Part shown: positions 1 through 10,155 of the stretch, in pieces | Numbering within the stretch: position 1 is the stretch's first letter | How the letters are laid out: every line of letters begins with the position of its first letter | NCBI GenBank assembly: GCA_947626365.1 | Contig: CANQRW010000007.1 | Coordinates: forward strand, 1-64,000 | Reading direction: 5' to 3' | Length of the DNA: 64,000 nt | Origin: an uncultured Lachnospiraceae bacterium | Lineage (GTDB): Bacteria; Bacillota; Clostridia; Lachnospirales; Lachnospiraceae | Made by a program: the position numbers and the translations under genes | Notes under the pieces: model-generated | The model's input: the letters and a program-made list of their open reading frames with translations, nothing else | The model's database searches: none | Told to the model about the DNA's origin: nothing

Positions 1-35
1 TTGTCGCAGAGTATGTCACTCTGCGACAATTTTTT
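1..35 (+). terminator. Rho-independent terminator
   Basis: Perfect 12-bp stem TTGTCGCAGAGT-atgtc-ACTCTGCGACAA followed by TTTTTT at the left edge; the gene it serves may lie outside the window. Confidence 0.8.
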
Positions 36-70
36 ACATCAGACGACCTGAATTATTCATCATGAATACA

Positions 71-2938
71 TCATGAAATATCTTTTGGCTTCCCCGCAAT
101 CTTCTCCGGCATAATGGGCAGCTCATAAAATCTCCTGCCGGTTGCCTGATAAACGGCATCTGTAATGGAAGGAAGCGGCGTGTTGACCACGATCTCGCCG
201 ATGGATTTGGCGCCGAAGGGGCCGCTGTCCTCGTAGCTGTTCTCAAAAGCCAGATGGATATGGCCCATATCAGCCCGGGTCGGAATCTTATACTGCATCA
301 GGGAATTCTCGTACACCCGTCCGTCGCCGCCATAGGTAACATTTTCCATCAATGCCATGCCGATGCCCTGGGCGATACCGCCCTCCGCCTGCATGCGGGC
401 CAGATTGGGATTGATGGGCGTGCCGCAGTCTACGGCGGCGTAAAAGTTCACCACTTCCACATGACCGGTCTGAGGGTCTGTCTCAATCTCGGCGACTCCC
501 GCCATGTAAGGCGGCGGGGAATACACGGAACTGTGGGTGCAGGTGGTCTCCAGGGCAATATCATTGCCGCACATGGAGGCAATGACGATATCCGGAAGGG
601 AGACAAAGCGCTGAGGATTGGATTCCCCATCGGTCCCATTTTCCTTCTTCTCCAGCATAAATACTTTCTTCCCGTCGAATTCCACCATCTCCTGATCACA
701 GTTCAGAAGCCTGGCGCCCAGCCTGCAGATCCGCTCCCGCAGCTCGTGAGCGCATTTCTCCACCGCTTTCCCCGTAATAAACGTGGTGCTGGAGGCATAG
801 GAACCGGAATCGTAAGGCGATACGTCCGTATCCGCGCCGGACACCGTAATGTCATCCACCGAACATTCCAGCACCTGGGCCGCGATCTGGGACAGGATCG
901 TGTCGCAGCCGGTTCCCATATCGGCGGCGCCGATGGTCAGCGTATAGTAGCCCTCCTCATTTACCTTCAGATTGGCGCTGCCCACATCCATGCCTGAGAT
1001 ACAGGAACCCTGCATGGCCATGCCCATACCCACGCTCCGAATCCGGCCGTTGGACATGATTCTGGACGGGAATTTCTCCTTCCATCCGCTCATCTCCTTC
1101 ACCTTCGCCAGGCACCGGTCCAGGGCGCAGCTGGTGTTGGGCTCATTATAGTAAGCAGGCATCACATCGCCTTCTTTGACAATATTCATTTCTCGAAGCG
1201 CAAAGGGGTCCATATGCAGCTCCGCCGCCAGCTCGTTGACCGCCGACTCCACCGCGAACAGGCCCTGGGTCGCGCCGTAGCCCCGGAACGCTCCCGCCGC
1301 CATTATATTGGTATAAACCACGTCGCTGACGAAACGGAACGCCTCCGCCTTGCCGTAGAGAGGTATGGACTTATGGCCGGATAATCCTACCGTGGTGGGG
1401 CCGTGATCGCCGTAAGCGCCCGTATTGGAAATGGTGTACATATCGATGCCGCGGATGCGGCCGTCCTTCATGGCCCCCAGGCGCACCCGCATCTCCATCT
1501 CGTGGCGGGGCGTAGATGCAGTCAGACACTCCTGACGGCTGTAGATCATCTTGCTGGGCTTCTTCGTCTTCCAGGTCACAAAGGCCGGAAACAGCTCCGC
1601 TACCACCGTCTGCTTCGCTCCGAACCCTCCGCCGATCCTGGGTTTGCTCACACGGACCCTGGACTGGGGAATGCCCAGAGCCGCGGCCACGATACGGCGG
1701 GTATGGAACACGATCTGGGTAGAACAGGTCAGATGGAGCCGCCCGTAGGCGTCAATGGTACAGAAAGTCCGGAAGGTCTCCATCATATTCTGCTGAACCG
1801 CCTTCGTGTGATAGGTCCGGTCCAGAACGATATCGCACTCGGACAGGACACGGTCGATGTCGCCGCCCCTGCTTTCATCATGAGCGCACAGATTTCGGCG
1901 GTTGTCCGCCCCCACCGGACACAGGCTTTCCCAGTTATCCTCAGGATGCACCAGCACCGGATTATCCAGCGCCTTATGATAATCGAGAACCGGCTCCAGC
2001 ACCTGATACGTTACTTTGATCAGGGACAGCGCCCGGTCCACGGCTTTTTCCGTCTCCCCGGCCACGATAGCCACCGGATCTCCCACATAGCGCACATGGC
2101 GGTCCAGCAGCAGCCGGTCGTGAGGGCTGGCCTCCGAATAAGTCTGCCCGGCGCAGGTGAATCGTCTGGCTCCTGCGGGAATATCCTCCCAGGTATAGAT
2201 TGCCTCCATGCCGGGAACCTTCATGGCCATACTCGTATCAATGGTTTCGACCAGCGCGTTGGCGTGAGGCGAGCGCAGAACCTTCACGATCAGGCAGTCC
2301 GCCGGGGCCAGATCGTCGGTATAGACCGGCTGTCCTGTGACAAGCTGCATGGCGTCCTTTTTGCGTACGGACCGGTTCACCATACGGAGAGGCTGTGCCT
2401 CCGCCTTCGCATGGCGGCTCTGAGGCGGTATATCCGCAGGATTCCAGTAAGGCTTACTCTCTCCTACCTCCTGCCCGGCCGCTTTTTTCTTTCTCCATTC
2501 CAGGAAATTCAGGATTCCCCGCAGCTGTCCCTCATATCCGGTACAGCGGCACAGATTTCCCGCCAGATATTCACGGATCTCCTGTTCGTCCGGTTCCGGA
2601 TTATCCCGAAACAGCGCCAGCGCGTTCATAATCATTCCCGGATTGCAGAATCCGCACTGGTCCGCTCCCTGATCCGCGATAAACGCTCCAAACTCCGCCG
2701 CTTCCTTCTGAAGTCCTTCCAGAGTCGTGACCCGGCGGCCATGGACCCTGGCCGCCAGCACGGAACAGGACAGCACAGGCTGGTCATCCAGCCACAGGGT
2801 ACAGAGGCCGCAGTTAGAGGTCTCGCAGCCTCTTTTCACGCTGTAACACCCCAGACTCCGCACCAGGTCGATCAAAAGCAGGTCCGCGTCAATATCCTTT
2901 TCTATCTTTTTGCCGTTCAATGTGAATTGGATTTTCAT
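71..2938 (-). CDS. Xanthine dehydrogenase-family protein: N-terminal 2Fe-2S domains fused to molybdopterin-binding catalytic subunit
   Basis: N-terminus has CxxxxCGxC (CETSNCGLC) and [17 protein letters not shown] [2Fe-2S] motifs, followed by XDH large-subunit motifs ([42 protein letters not shown]). Start placed at MKIQF rather than the longer ORF start at 2959. Confidence 0.9.
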   Translation of the reverse strand: MKIQFTLNGKKIEKDIDADLLLIDLVRSLGCYSVKRGCETSNCGLCTLWLDDQPVLSCSVLAARVHGRRVTTLEGLQKEAAEFGAFIADQGADQCGFCNPGMIMNALALFRDNPEPDEQEIREYLAGNLCRCTGYEGQLRGILNFLEWRKKKAAGQEVGESKPYWNPADIPPQSRHAKAEAQPLRMVNRSVRKKDAMQLVTGQPVYTDDLAPADCLIVKVLRSPHANALVETIDTSMAMKVPGMEAIYTWEDIPAGARRFTCAGQTYSEASPHDRLLLDRHVRYVGDPVAIVAGETEKAVDRALSLIKVTYQVLEPVLDYHKALDNPVLVHPEDNWESLCPVGADNRRNLCAHDESRGGDIDRVLSECDIVLDRTYHTKAVQQNMMETFRTFCTIDAYGRLHLTCSTQIVFHTRRIVAAALGIPQSRVRVSKPRIGGGFGAKQTVVAELFPAFVTWKTKKPSKMIYSRQECLTASTPRHEMEMRVRLGAMKDGRIRGIDMYTISNTGAYGDHGPTTVGLSGHKSIPLYGKAEAFRFVSDVVYTNIMAAGAFRGYGATQGLFAVESAVNELAAELHMDPFALREMNIVKEGDVMPAYYNEPNTSCALDRCLAKVKEMSGWKEKFPSRIMSNGRIRSVGMGMAMQGSCISGMDVGSANLKVNEEGYYTLTIGAADMGTGCDTILSQIAAQVLECSVDDITVSGADTDVSPYDSGSYASSTTFITGKAVEKCAHELRERICRLGARLLNCDQEMVEFDGKKVFMLEKKENGTDGESNPQRFVSLPDIVIASMCGNDIALETTCTHSSVYSPPPYMAGVAEIETDPQTGHVEVVNFYAAVDCGTPINPNLARMQAEGGIAQGIGMALMENVTYGGDGRVYENSLMQYKIPTRADMGHIHLAFENSYEDSGPFGAKSIGEIVVNTPLPSITDAVYQATGRRFYELPIMPEKIAGKPKDIS

Positions 2939-3009
2939 AATCTCCGCTCTTTTCTTCAAATTGCAATTCTATTAAAAAAAAACACTCCTGCTGCCGCCGG
3001 AATCCGACG

Positions 3010-3840
3010 TCAGCCATGGGGTATAAAATGCTCCGCCGCTCTGGCGGCCAGAACCTGCGCCAGCTGTTTCCTGTACGCGGCGCTTCCCCGCAGGTTGGAG
3101 CTGACCAAAATCCGCTCTGCCGCGTAAGCGCCGATTTTTCCTGCCTTTTCCGCCGTCATCGGACCGGTGAAGATACCGGATTTGCCGGAATCTCCTCCAT
3201 GTGCCGCGCTTTTTTCGGTCTCTTCCGTCAGCAATACCGCCTTCTGCGGCCTGGCTCCCACGCAGATCCGAAGTCCGCCTTCCGTCATCGCCGCCCCGCA
3301 GGTCAGTACCGGAAAATCCGTCTCCGTATTGCGGACCGACTGATAATAATACTCCGCTGCTTTTTTCTCCAACACAATCCTTACCAGAATATCCCTGTCA
3401 TATGGCATTCTGGAGTAATCCGCCAGCGGCATCGTTCCGCCCTTATACAGTTCCACCTCTGCGTCCATGACCATGAACATGGTCAAAACATCGGAAAATC
3501 CGTATCTGCCGTAGAGACTGCCGCCTACGGTAGCTCCGTTTCGGAACTGTACCCCTACGATATGCCTGAGAGCCTCCTTCATGGCCCCGTCCGTGTATCG
3601 GTTCAGTCCCTCATGAAGTTCCAGCTGCCGCAGGGTAACCATGCTGCCGATGACGAAACGATCTTCCTGTTCTTCTATGGTATCCAGCCCCAGCCCCGAC
3701 AGATCGATGGCTGTCTGAACCCTTCCCCGGCTCATCTTCAGCCACATCATGCCGCCGATGACCCGGTTGGACCGCTTCTGGTTCAGCTGCCAGGCTTCCT
3801 CCAGGCTTTCTGCTTTTCTGTACTCTTTAATCGAAATCAT
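3010..3840 (-). CDS. FAD-binding subunit of xanthine dehydrogenase/CO dehydrogenase-type flavoprotein
   Basis: RVIGGMMWLKM... VQFRNGATVGGSLYGRYGFSDVLTMFMVMDAEVEL is typical of CoxM/XdhB; directly upstream of the Mo/FeS subunit. Confidence 0.9.
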   Translation of the reverse strand: MISIKEYRKAESLEEAWQLNQKRSNRVIGGMMWLKMSRGRVQTAIDLSGLGLDTIEEQEDRFVIGSMVTLRQLELHEGLNRYTDGAMKEALRHIVGVQFRNGATVGGSLYGRYGFSDVLTMFMVMDAEVELYKGGTMPLADYSRMPYDRDILVRIVLEKKAAEYYYQSVRNTETDFPVLTCGAAMTEGGLRICVGARPQKAVLLTEETEKSAAHGGDSGKSGIFTGPMTAEKAGKIGAYAAERILVSSNLRGSAAYRKQLAQVLAARAAEHFIPHG

Positions 3841-4026
3841 CCATATGCTCCTTTGCCGGTATATCCGCTTTTCAATCCAAGATATCTTAACATATTTCTT
3901 ATTAAATGAAAAGATTTTTCTGCTCTGTGGTAATTTTTCAAAAAAATGCTAGTGTATTATTTACTCATAATCACATAATAAGGTCGTAACAAAAAAAACT
4001 CATTAGAGAGAAGGAGGCGTTTTATA

Positions 4027-4233
4027 ATGTCAAGCAAATCTTCTAATACCACCAACGTACCTGAGGCGAAAGAGGCTATGGACAAGTTTAAAATGGAAGT
4101 AGCCAGCGAGCTGGGCGTGCCGCTGACCAACGGTTACAACGGCAACCTGACTTCCGCGCAGAACGGCTCTGTCGGCGGCTATATGGTCAAGAAAATGATT
4201 GAGGCCCAGGAAAAGCAGATGGCTGGAAAGTAA
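4027..4233 (+). CDS. Alpha/beta-type small acid-soluble spore protein
   Basis: 68 aa; EAKEAMDKFKMEVASELGVPL...GYNGNLTSAQNGSVGGYMVKKMIEAQE; RBS gaaggagg upstream. Confidence 0.95.
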   Translation: MSSKSSNTTNVPEAKEAMDKFKMEVASELGVPLTNGYNGNLTSAQNGSVGGYMVKKMIEAQEKQMAGK

Positions 4234-4264
4234 GCCATTTTCCTGAAACTCTGTAACATGAAAC

Positions 4265-4307
4265 GAAAAGCTCTGTGCAGATGTCATGCATTTGCATAGA
4301 GCTTTTC
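4265..4307 (+). terminator. Terminator downstream of SASP gene
   Basis: gaaaagctctgtgca...tgcatagagcttttc stem. Confidence 0.7.
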
Positions 4308-4358
4308 TCATATCATTTTGCCCCGAAAACAGATTCCCGCGGCACATATTCCTCACCT

Positions 4359-6413
4359 CTACAGGTTCAGCTTCCCATAACTTTTCTCCAGGTAGGCGTC
4401 CAGCCTCCGTCTCAGCTCCCGGTTAGGCTCCGCCTCCAGATGAGGATCCTGCTCCAGAAGAATATCCGCTTCCTCCGATACACTTTTAAGAATATCCGCG
4501 TCGGTAAAAATATCCGCCAGCTTAAATTCCATGTCTCCGCTCTGACGGATTCCGAAGATATCTCCCGGTCCCCGCAGCTTCAGATCTTCGGAAGCGATGT
4601 AAAAACCGTCGTTGGAGTGGTTCAGGATGTCCAGCCGTTTCTGGGTTCCCTCCTGATCGCCGCAGTTGACCATGATACAGTAGGACTGATGCTCTCCTCT
4701 TCCCACCCGGCCCCGCAGCTGGTGAAGCTGGGCCAGGCCGAACCGCTCCGCGTTCTCGATCATCATCACCGTGGCGTTGGGCACATTGACACCCACCTCG
4801 ATCACGGTGGTGGACACCAGAATCTGAATCTCCCCGGCCAGGAACCGCTCCATGATCCGGTTCTTCTCCTTTCCCTTCATTTTTCCATGGAGGTACTCGA
4901 TGGAAATCCCCGGCAGCTCCTGACGGAGCATCCGGGTGTAATCCAGGACATTTTCCGCCTCGATCATCTCGCTGGCCTCCACCATGGGGCAGATGACGTA
5001 AGCCTGGCGGCCGGAGGCAATCTGCTTCGCCATGAATTCATAGGCCTTCTTCCGGTAGCCGGTGTCTACCACACAGTTTTTGATGGGAAGACGGTTCTTC
5101 GGAAGCTCATCGATGATGGAGATATCCAGATCTCCGTAGAGAATGATGGCCAATGTCCTGGGAATGGGCGTGGCGCTCATGACAAGCACATGGGGCTCAT
5201 GGCCCTTTCCGCCCAGCATCTCCCGCTGTCCCACGCCGAACCGGTGCTGCTCGTCGGTGATGACCAGGGCCAGCTTGTCATAGACCACCTTCTCCTGGAT
5301 CAGGGCGTGGGTGCCGATAATGATATCCGCCTCATGGTTTTTCACCTTTTCCTGGGCGAGCCTCTTCTCCTTCGCCGTCATGGAGCCGGTGATGAGAACC
5401 GGCGTTTTGTCGATCCCATGGGCCGCGAACAGCTCCTGAATACTTTCGTAATGCTGTCTGGCCAGGACCTCCGTGGGCACCATCAGCGCCCCCTGAAATC
5501 CATTGTAAGCCGCGTAAAGAAGGGCCATCACGGCGATAATGGTCTTGCCGGAGCCTACGTCTCCCTGAATCAGCCGGTTCATCACCTGGCCGCTCTGCAG
5601 ATCCGCCTCCACTTCCTTCCAAACCTGCTCCTGGGCATGGGTCAGGCGGTACGGCAGATTCTTCTTCAGTTCTGCCACCTGGGGAACCGGCCTCATGACC
5701 CAGCCGCTCTTTTTGTCCTCACGCTTCTCCTTCAGTCCCCTTACTGCCAGTATAAACAGGAAAAACTCGTCGAACACCAGCCGTTTTCTGGCAAAAAGCA
5801 GTTCCTGCTGATCTTTTGGGAAATGGATATGCTCAATGGCGAAATTGTACTCCGCCAGCTCATATTTTTTCCGAAGCTCCGCCGGCATATACTCCCGCTC
5901 CATCTGCCGCACATCCAGAGCCTGGGCCACCGCCCGGGAAATGGCTTTGTTGCCCAGTCCTCTGGTCTGGCTGTAGACCGGCTGCATGGTGGTCATGATC
6001 TCCCGGTATCCGTCCCGGGAATAGATCTCCGGCTGCTCCATGGTCAGCCTGCCGTTTTTCTTCACGACTTTTCCGCAGAACACATGGTAGGTTCCGGCCT
6101 GCAGGGTATTTCGAAGAAACGGCATGTTGTACCAGGTAAGCTGAAGGCTTCCCGTGGTGTCCTTCAGGGACACCGTGATCACCTGGATATGGCTGAAACG
6201 GCGGACCGACGCGTCCTTTGACAGAACTCCCGCCACCGCCGCCGTCTGATCTTCCGCCAAATCTCCGATGGACACCGGCTCCTCATAGGCATGGTAGGCC
6301 CGGGGATAATAGTGGAGCAGATCGTCCACCGTGCAGACGCCCAGCTTTTCAAAAAGTTTTCCCGATTTGTCTCCCACCCCCTTCAGGGTACGGATATCGT
6401 CCTGATTGTTCAT
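4359..6413 (-). CDS. recG: ATP-dependent DNA helicase RecG
   Basis: Wedge OB domain and helicase motifs GDVGSGKTIIAVMAL, DEQHRFGVGQR, MSATPIPRTLA, QLRGRVGRG; start MNNQDDIRTLKGVG. Confidence 0.97.
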   Translation of the reverse strand: MNNQDDIRTLKGVGDKSGKLFEKLGVCTVDDLLHYYPRAYHAYEEPVSIGDLAEDQTAAVAGVLSKDASVRRFSHIQVITVSLKDTTGSLQLTWYNMPFLRNTLQAGTYHVFCGKVVKKNGRLTMEQPEIYSRDGYREIMTTMQPVYSQTRGLGNKAISRAVAQALDVRQMEREYMPAELRKKYELAEYNFAIEHIHFPKDQQELLFARKRLVFDEFFLFILAVRGLKEKREDKKSGWVMRPVPQVAELKKNLPYRLTHAQEQVWKEVEADLQSGQVMNRLIQGDVGSGKTIIAVMALLYAAYNGFQGALMVPTEVLARQHYESIQELFAAHGIDKTPVLITGSMTAKEKRLAQEKVKNHEADIIIGTHALIQEKVVYDKLALVITDEQHRFGVGQREMLGGKGHEPHVLVMSATPIPRTLAIILYGDLDISIIDELPKNRLPIKNCVVDTGYRKKAYEFMAKQIASGRQAYVICPMVEASEMIEAENVLDYTRMLRQELPGISIEYLHGKMKGKEKNRIMERFLAGEIQILVSTTVIEVGVNVPNATVMMIENAERFGLAQLHQLRGRVGRGEHQSYCIMVNCGDQEGTQKRLDILNHSNDGFYIASEDLKLRGPGDIFGIRQSGDMEFKLADIFTDADILKSVSEEADILLEQDPHLEAEPNRELRRRLDAYLEKSYGKLNL

Positions 6414-6527
6414 AACTCTCCACCTGCATGCCGGTATATTGCGGCCGGGGGGCGTCCCTCCTTCCGGCGACGCCCCCCGCAATTGTTCAAAACAGATTCA
6501 AACAGCCGTAGCACCAGCTCTCTGCCG

Positions 6528-8249
6528 TTATTCCACGGATATGAGATAATAGTAAATCGGCTGGCCGCCGTTGTTCAGTTCCACCTCGCAGCCGGGGCAG
6601 ACAGCCCGGACCTTCTCAAGGAACCGCTCCGCATCCTCATCGCTGATGTCCTGTCCATAGTAGACGCTGACCAGCTCCGATTCTTCATCCAGCATATTCT
6701 TCAGGGTCTCCAGAGCCGTGGTCTCCACGGACTGGCCCACGGCCAGGATCCCATGGTCGCCCAGACCCATGATGTCTCCTTCCTGAATCTCCTTGTCCTC
6801 AATGATCGTGTGGCGTACCGCGTAAGTAATCTCTCCGGTCTTGACCTTCTTCATCTCCTCGGTCATATTCTCCAGATTCTCTTCCGGAGACAGATCCGGG
6901 ATAAAATTGATGATGGCCGTGATTCCCTGAGGAACCGTCCTGGAGGGAAGAACCACGATCTTCTTATCCTCCACCAGATGGGCGGCCTGCTCCGCCGCCA
7001 GTATGATGTTGCTGTTGTTGGGCAGGATGTAAATGGTATCCGCGTTGACCTGGTCGATGGCGTTCAGCATATCTTCCGTGCTGGGATTCATGGTCTGGCC
7101 GCCTTCAATGAGATAGTCCGTTCCAATCCCCTTGAAAATCTCGCTGAAGCCCTCGCCTACAGACACCGCTATGAATCCGTAGGGCTTACGCTCTTCAGAA
7201 ACCTTTTCCGATGCGGCTGCCGTGACCTTATCTGCCGCAGCCGCCTCCCGCTCCTTCTTCTGTTGGGCGGCAACCTTCTCCGCGTCCTTGATCAGACGCT
7301 CATTGTGTTCCTCCCGCATATTGTCAATCTTTATCTTGGACAGAGAGCCGTAGGTCAAAGCCTTCTGGATGGCGATGCCCGGATCGTTGGTGTGGACGTG
7401 GACCTTCACGATCTCGTCATCGGACACCAGCACGATGGAGTCTCCGATGGACTCCAGAAATCCCTTAAAATGCTCCTCTTCTTCCTCGTCATACTTCTTC
7501 TCAAGATTGATGATGAACTCGGTGCAGTAGCCGAATTTGATATTGGCTGTCTCCAGGTTCGCCGTATCCACAGATACCGTCTCCCGGTGCTCCGCAGCCG
7601 ACGGAACGCCGCCGATGGACAGATCCATCTCCTTGCCCAGAAGGCCGTCCAGGGCCCCTTTCATCACCTGCATCAGGCCTTGTCCGCCGGAATCCACCAC
7701 GCCTGCCTGTTTCAGGATCGGCAGCATCTCCGGCGTCTGGCTCAGCACGTAATCGCCGTGCTCAATAATCTTCTGCGTGAATTCAATAATATCCTCGGTC
7801 TCCGATACCAGTTCCACAGCCTTGTCCGCCATGCCCTTGGCCACCGTCAGGATGGTGCCTTCCTTGGGCTTCATGACGGCTTTATAGGCCGTCTCCGTCC
7901 CCCGGACAAAAGCGTTAGCCAGAGTGGTAGTGGTGATCACATCCACCGTCTTGATCTCCTTGGTAAAACCGCGGAAAAGCTGGGACAGGATCACGCCGGA
8001 GTTGCCTCTGGCGCCCCGCAGGGACCCGGAAGAAATAGCCCTGGCCAGCGTCTCCATGGTGGGATTCTCAAGCGCGGACACCTCTTTGGCCGCCGACATA
8101 ATGGTCATGGTCATATTGGTGCCGGTGTCGCCGTCGGGAACCGGGAACACGTTCAGCTCATTGATCCACTCTTTCTTCGCCTCCAGACCCTTGGCCCCGG
8201 ACAGAAATGCCCTCTGCAGGGTCTTTGCATCCATTGTATTCATACCCAC
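6528..8249 (-). CDS. DAK2 domain protein (YloV/FakA-like)
   Basis: LNVFPVPDGDTGTNMTMTI, GARGNSGVILSQLFRGF; conserved neighbourhood with Asp23, rpmB and recG. Confidence 0.93.
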   Translation of the reverse strand: MGMNTMDAKTLQRAFLSGAKGLEAKKEWINELNVFPVPDGDTGTNMTMTIMSAAKEVSALENPTMETLARAISSGSLRGARGNSGVILSQLFRGFTKEIKTVDVITTTTLANAFVRGTETAYKAVMKPKEGTILTVAKGMADKAVELVSETEDIIEFTQKIIEHGDYVLSQTPEMLPILKQAGVVDSGGQGLMQVMKGALDGLLGKEMDLSIGGVPSAAEHRETVSVDTANLETANIKFGYCTEFIINLEKKYDEEEEEHFKGFLESIGDSIVLVSDDEIVKVHVHTNDPGIAIQKALTYGSLSKIKIDNMREEHNERLIKDAEKVAAQQKKEREAAAADKVTAAASEKVSEERKPYGFIAVSVGEGFSEIFKGIGTDYLIEGGQTMNPSTEDMLNAIDQVNADTIYILPNNSNIILAAEQAAHLVEDKKIVVLPSRTVPQGITAIINFIPDLSPEENLENMTEEMKKVKTGEITYAVRHTIIEDKEIQEGDIMGLGDHGILAVGQSVETTALETLKNMLDEESELVSVYYGQDISDEDAERFLEKVRAVCPGCEVELNNGGQPIYYYLISVE

Positions 8250-8263
8250 AGGTTACGTCCTCC

Positions 8264-8620
8264 TTAATCAATCACTCTGACACCTTCGACATAAATATTG
8301 ATCTTGTCTACTTCCATGCCAGTAAACTCTTCCACTTTATATTTCACGTTCTCGATCAGGTTGTCCGCAACCGCCGAGATGCTGACGCCGTAGGATACGA
8401 TCACATGGAAATCCAGGATAATATGGTTATCCTCAAGCTCCACGTTGATTCCGTGGGTCAGGCTCTCACGTTTCAGCAGCTTTACCAGGCCGTCCTTCAT
8501 GCTGACGGCCGCCATGCCCACGATACCAAAGCACTCGATCGCGGTAAGGCCCACATATTTGGCGATAACCTCGGTGCTAATCTGAATCTCACCCAGTTTA
8601 TTGCTGATTCGCCCTTTCAT
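8264..8620 (-). CDS. Asp23/Gls24 family protein (YloU-like)
   Basis: 118 aa; ISTEVIAKYVGLTAIECFGIVGMA...VDFHVIVSYGVSISAVADNL. Confidence 0.93.
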   Translation of the reverse strand: MKGRISNKLGEIQISTEVIAKYVGLTAIECFGIVGMAAVSMKDGLVKLLKRESLTHGINVELEDNHIILDFHVIVSYGVSISAVADNLIENVKYKVEEFTGMEVDKINIYVEGVRVID

Positions 8621-8840
8621 AAAGAAACCCCCTTATCAGATTATCGGCTTTCTTACAGTATTTCCAACCTTTGACCATCTAAGTATATCACATAAGAAAT
8701 ACTGTGTCTATCGCAACTATTCACATTTTTTTGCTGATAAATGCAAATTTCGCTTGCAAAATGCAGCGCTTTCTGCTAAGATACATATGTTGTGGGTTCC
8801 CGGTACAGGGGATTCAAGTAGGCGTTAAGGAGGTGCGATC

Positions 8841-9026
8841 ATGGCAAAATGCGCGATTTGCGAGAGGGCTGTCCATTTTGGTAATGCGGTTAGCCATTCC
8901 CATAGAAGGTCCAACAAGATGTGGAAAGCGAATGTGAAGTCCGTAAGAGTGAAAGTAAACGGCGGAACCAAAAAGATGTATGTATGTACTTCTTGCCTGC
9001 GGTCCGGTCTGGTTGAAAGAGCATAA
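8841..9026 (+). CDS. rpmB: 50S ribosomal protein L28
   Basis: 61 aa; MAKCAICERAVHFGNAVSHSHRRSNKMWKANVKSVRVKVNG; RBS aaggaggtg. Confidence 0.97.
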   Translation: MAKCAICERAVHFGNAVSHSHRRSNKMWKANVKSVRVKVNGGTKKMYVCTSCLRSGLVERA

Positions 9027-9046
9027 GCAGATTCAGATGAGATGAA

Positions 9047-9075
9047 AACTCCGGGAGATTGTCCCGGAGTTTTTT
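9047..9075 (+). terminator. Terminator of rpmB
   Basis: aactccggga-gattg-tcccggagttttttt. Confidence 0.85.
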
Positions 9076-9102
9076 GATTACGTCAGTATGCAAAAAACGC
9101 GC
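9076..9102. repeat. Dispersed hairpin repeat, copy D (half copy)
   Basis: gattacgtcagtatgcaaaaaacgcgc; the reverse complement shares GCATACTGACGTAATC with copies B and C. Confidence 0.7.
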
Positions 9103-9111
9103 CTTTTCTCT

Positions 9112-10155
9112 CTAAACACCCGGCATTACCAGCGCAAAACTGTATTCCGCGACCAGAAATACACAGGTACACACAACCCATATATATCCTCTTACCGAAT
9201 CCCTGCTGGCGTCATTTTGTATTCTTAAAATCTCCACCAAATCTAACTCCGCAAAACATTCCTGCAGCTGATTTTCAGAAAGCAGATTCATTCCGTGCTG
9301 AATCCTGTGCGCCTTACAGATATTATGAACGATAATTTGCCGGAATAATTTCCTTATTCCATCCCAGAAGGATTTTCCTTCCGATATGTATCTCAATTGA
9401 GAAAGAAGCTGCACAAATTGGTATCTGGCTGTCAGCAAATGCTCGGACCGGACAGTCCCTCTCAATATACTTTCCATATGCTGATCCAGGTTCTCGGCAT
9501 TTGAAATCTCCAGAATTGATTCGCAGCATTGATCTGCCAGTTCTTCCGATTGGACTTCAAACCGCATCCTTAACAATTCTTCCACTTTCTGAGGAAATTC
9601 AAAATATTTCTTTATTCCGCTATCTTTTCTTACCAGTTCTTTATATCTTGCTCCCGGCTGCAATGTTACAGATACAATTCTCTCAGAATATTCTTCATCC
9701 GGCACGCTCTTCATATGCTGATAAGCTTCAATCATTGGATAATTAAGATACAATCTCCCATTATCCGCCATATCGTTGAAATATTCCTGCATTTTTACAA
9801 TCTTCTGTTCCGAAAAGCCGGGGTCATGGCGGTCATAATCAAAAATCAGTATAATATTCTTAAAATCCCTCTTATATTTCCGAATAAGTTCTCCTCTCTT
9901 TTTGCTCACCAGAAACGGCAAATCAACATCTGTCTGCCACCAGTCTTCACCATATTCCCGAACGAGATCAAGATACAGCATATAGATGTTTGTTCCATAC
10001 ACCAGTACATTACTATCCATATCTATGTGAAGCTCAGGAAACGATTTGAAAATCAATCGGAAAAGCTTTTCCTTTTCATGGTTTCCTTCCACAATCAGCA
10101 GCGTCTGTCCTCTTATTCTGCGGTTTGCGCCGGTAATATCACTCATATTTTTCAA
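9112..10155 (-). CDS. Hypothetical protein with TOPRIM-like motifs, partner of AAA/ABC ATPase (candidate defence effector)
   Basis: TLLIVEGNHEKEKLF (motif E), IILIFDYDRHDP (DxD), NYPMIEAYQHMKS; overlaps the upstream ATPase gene by 17 nt; hydrophobic C-terminus. Confidence 0.6.
   Translation of the reverse strand: MKNMSDITGANRRIRGQTLLIVEGNHEKEKLFRLIFKSFPELHIDMDSNVLVYGTNIYMLYLDLVREYGEDWWQTDVDLPFLVSKKRGELIRKYKRDFKNIILIFDYDRHDPGFSEQKIVKMQEYFNDMADNGRLYLNYPMIEAYQHMKSVPDEEYSERIVSVTLQPGARYKELVRKDSGIKKYFEFPQKVEELLRMRFEVQSEELADQCCESILEISNAENLDQHMESILRGTVRSEHLLTARYQFVQLLSQLRYISEGKSFWDGIRKLFRQIIVHNICKAHRIQHGMNLLSENQLQECFAELDLVEILRIQNDASRDSVRGYIWVVCTCVFLVAEYSFALVMPGV

Noticed and set aside
1403-3127. Long plus-strand ORF (574 aa) opposite the XDH genes
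   Set aside because: Antisense to strongly supported CDSs; His/Arg/Gly/Leu-rich translation with no recognisable domain, typical of GC-rich antisense frames.
4275-8267. Plus-strand ORFs of 648 aa and 658 aa opposite recG and the DAK2 gene
   Set aside because: Antisense to conserved genes, composition typical of spurious shadow ORFs, no RBS or domain motifs.
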